Assembly (NCBI GenBank): GCA_002407865.1
Contig: DHPI01000048.1
Span: 933 to 5,976 of the forward strand
DNA from: Spirochaetia bacterium UBA5368
Lineage (GTDB): Bacteria; Spirochaetota; UBA4802; UBA5368
Direction of reading: 5' to 3'
Length of the DNA stretch: 5,044 nucleotides
Shown here: one piece after another, positions 5,036 through 5,044 of the stretch
Layout of the letters: each line of letters starts with the position of its first letter
How positions within the stretch are numbered: the first letter of the stretch is position 1
Position numbers and translations under genes: made by a program
Notes under the pieces: generated by a model
What the model was told of the DNA's origin: nothing
What the model saw: the letters and a program-made list of their open reading frames with translations, nothing else
Databases searched by the model: none

Positions 5036-5044
5036 GCGGGTCAT

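Overview
The window holds four protein-coding genes and four intergenic stretches. It looks like chromosomal DNA of a bacterium with an anaerobic, Desulfobacterota-like lifestyle. That guess rests on gene content only: an AhbC-type radical SAM enzyme, known mainly from sulfate reducers, methanogens and relatives, next to a stand-alone precorrin-2 dehydrogenase, plus a bacterial FAA1-type long-chain acyl-CoA synthetase. The phylum is an inference and could be wrong.

Layout. On the + strand come ahbC (8-1279, 12,18-didecarboxysiroheme deacetylase), a REP-associated tyrosine transposase (RAYT, 1439-2026), and a stand-alone precorrin-2 dehydrogenase/sirohydrochlorin ferrochelatase (2165-2821). 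Converging on them from the - strand is a 595-residue long-chain acyl-CoA synthetase (3055-4842). Its AT-rich upstream region, up to the right edge, carries a clear inverted-repeat operator candidate.

How the genes fit together. Precorrin-2 dehydrogenase makes sirohydrochlorin/siroheme. In the siroheme-dependent (Ahb) heme pathway, AhbA/B decarboxylate siroheme and AhbC then removes two acetate side chains to give Fe-coproporphyrin III, which AhbD converts to heme. The two tetrapyrrole genes are therefore steps of one pathway. They are now separated by the RAYT and its repeats. ahbA, ahbB and ahbD are not in the window. The acyl-CoA synthetase appears to be a separate transcription unit for fatty-acid activation.

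The most notable structure is a family of five short repeats with the core GGGTCAGAGC. They lie only in the three intergenic gaps between ahbC and the acyl-CoA synthetase. They fall into two subtypes arranged as nested inverted pairs: an outer pair brackets RAYT plus the dehydrogenase, and an inner pair brackets the dehydrogenase alone. This fits a RAYT and its REP-like repeats, with a layout worth testing for mobility or regulatory effect. I see no CRISPR array, tRNA, rRNA, riboswitch or clearly novel multi-gene system.
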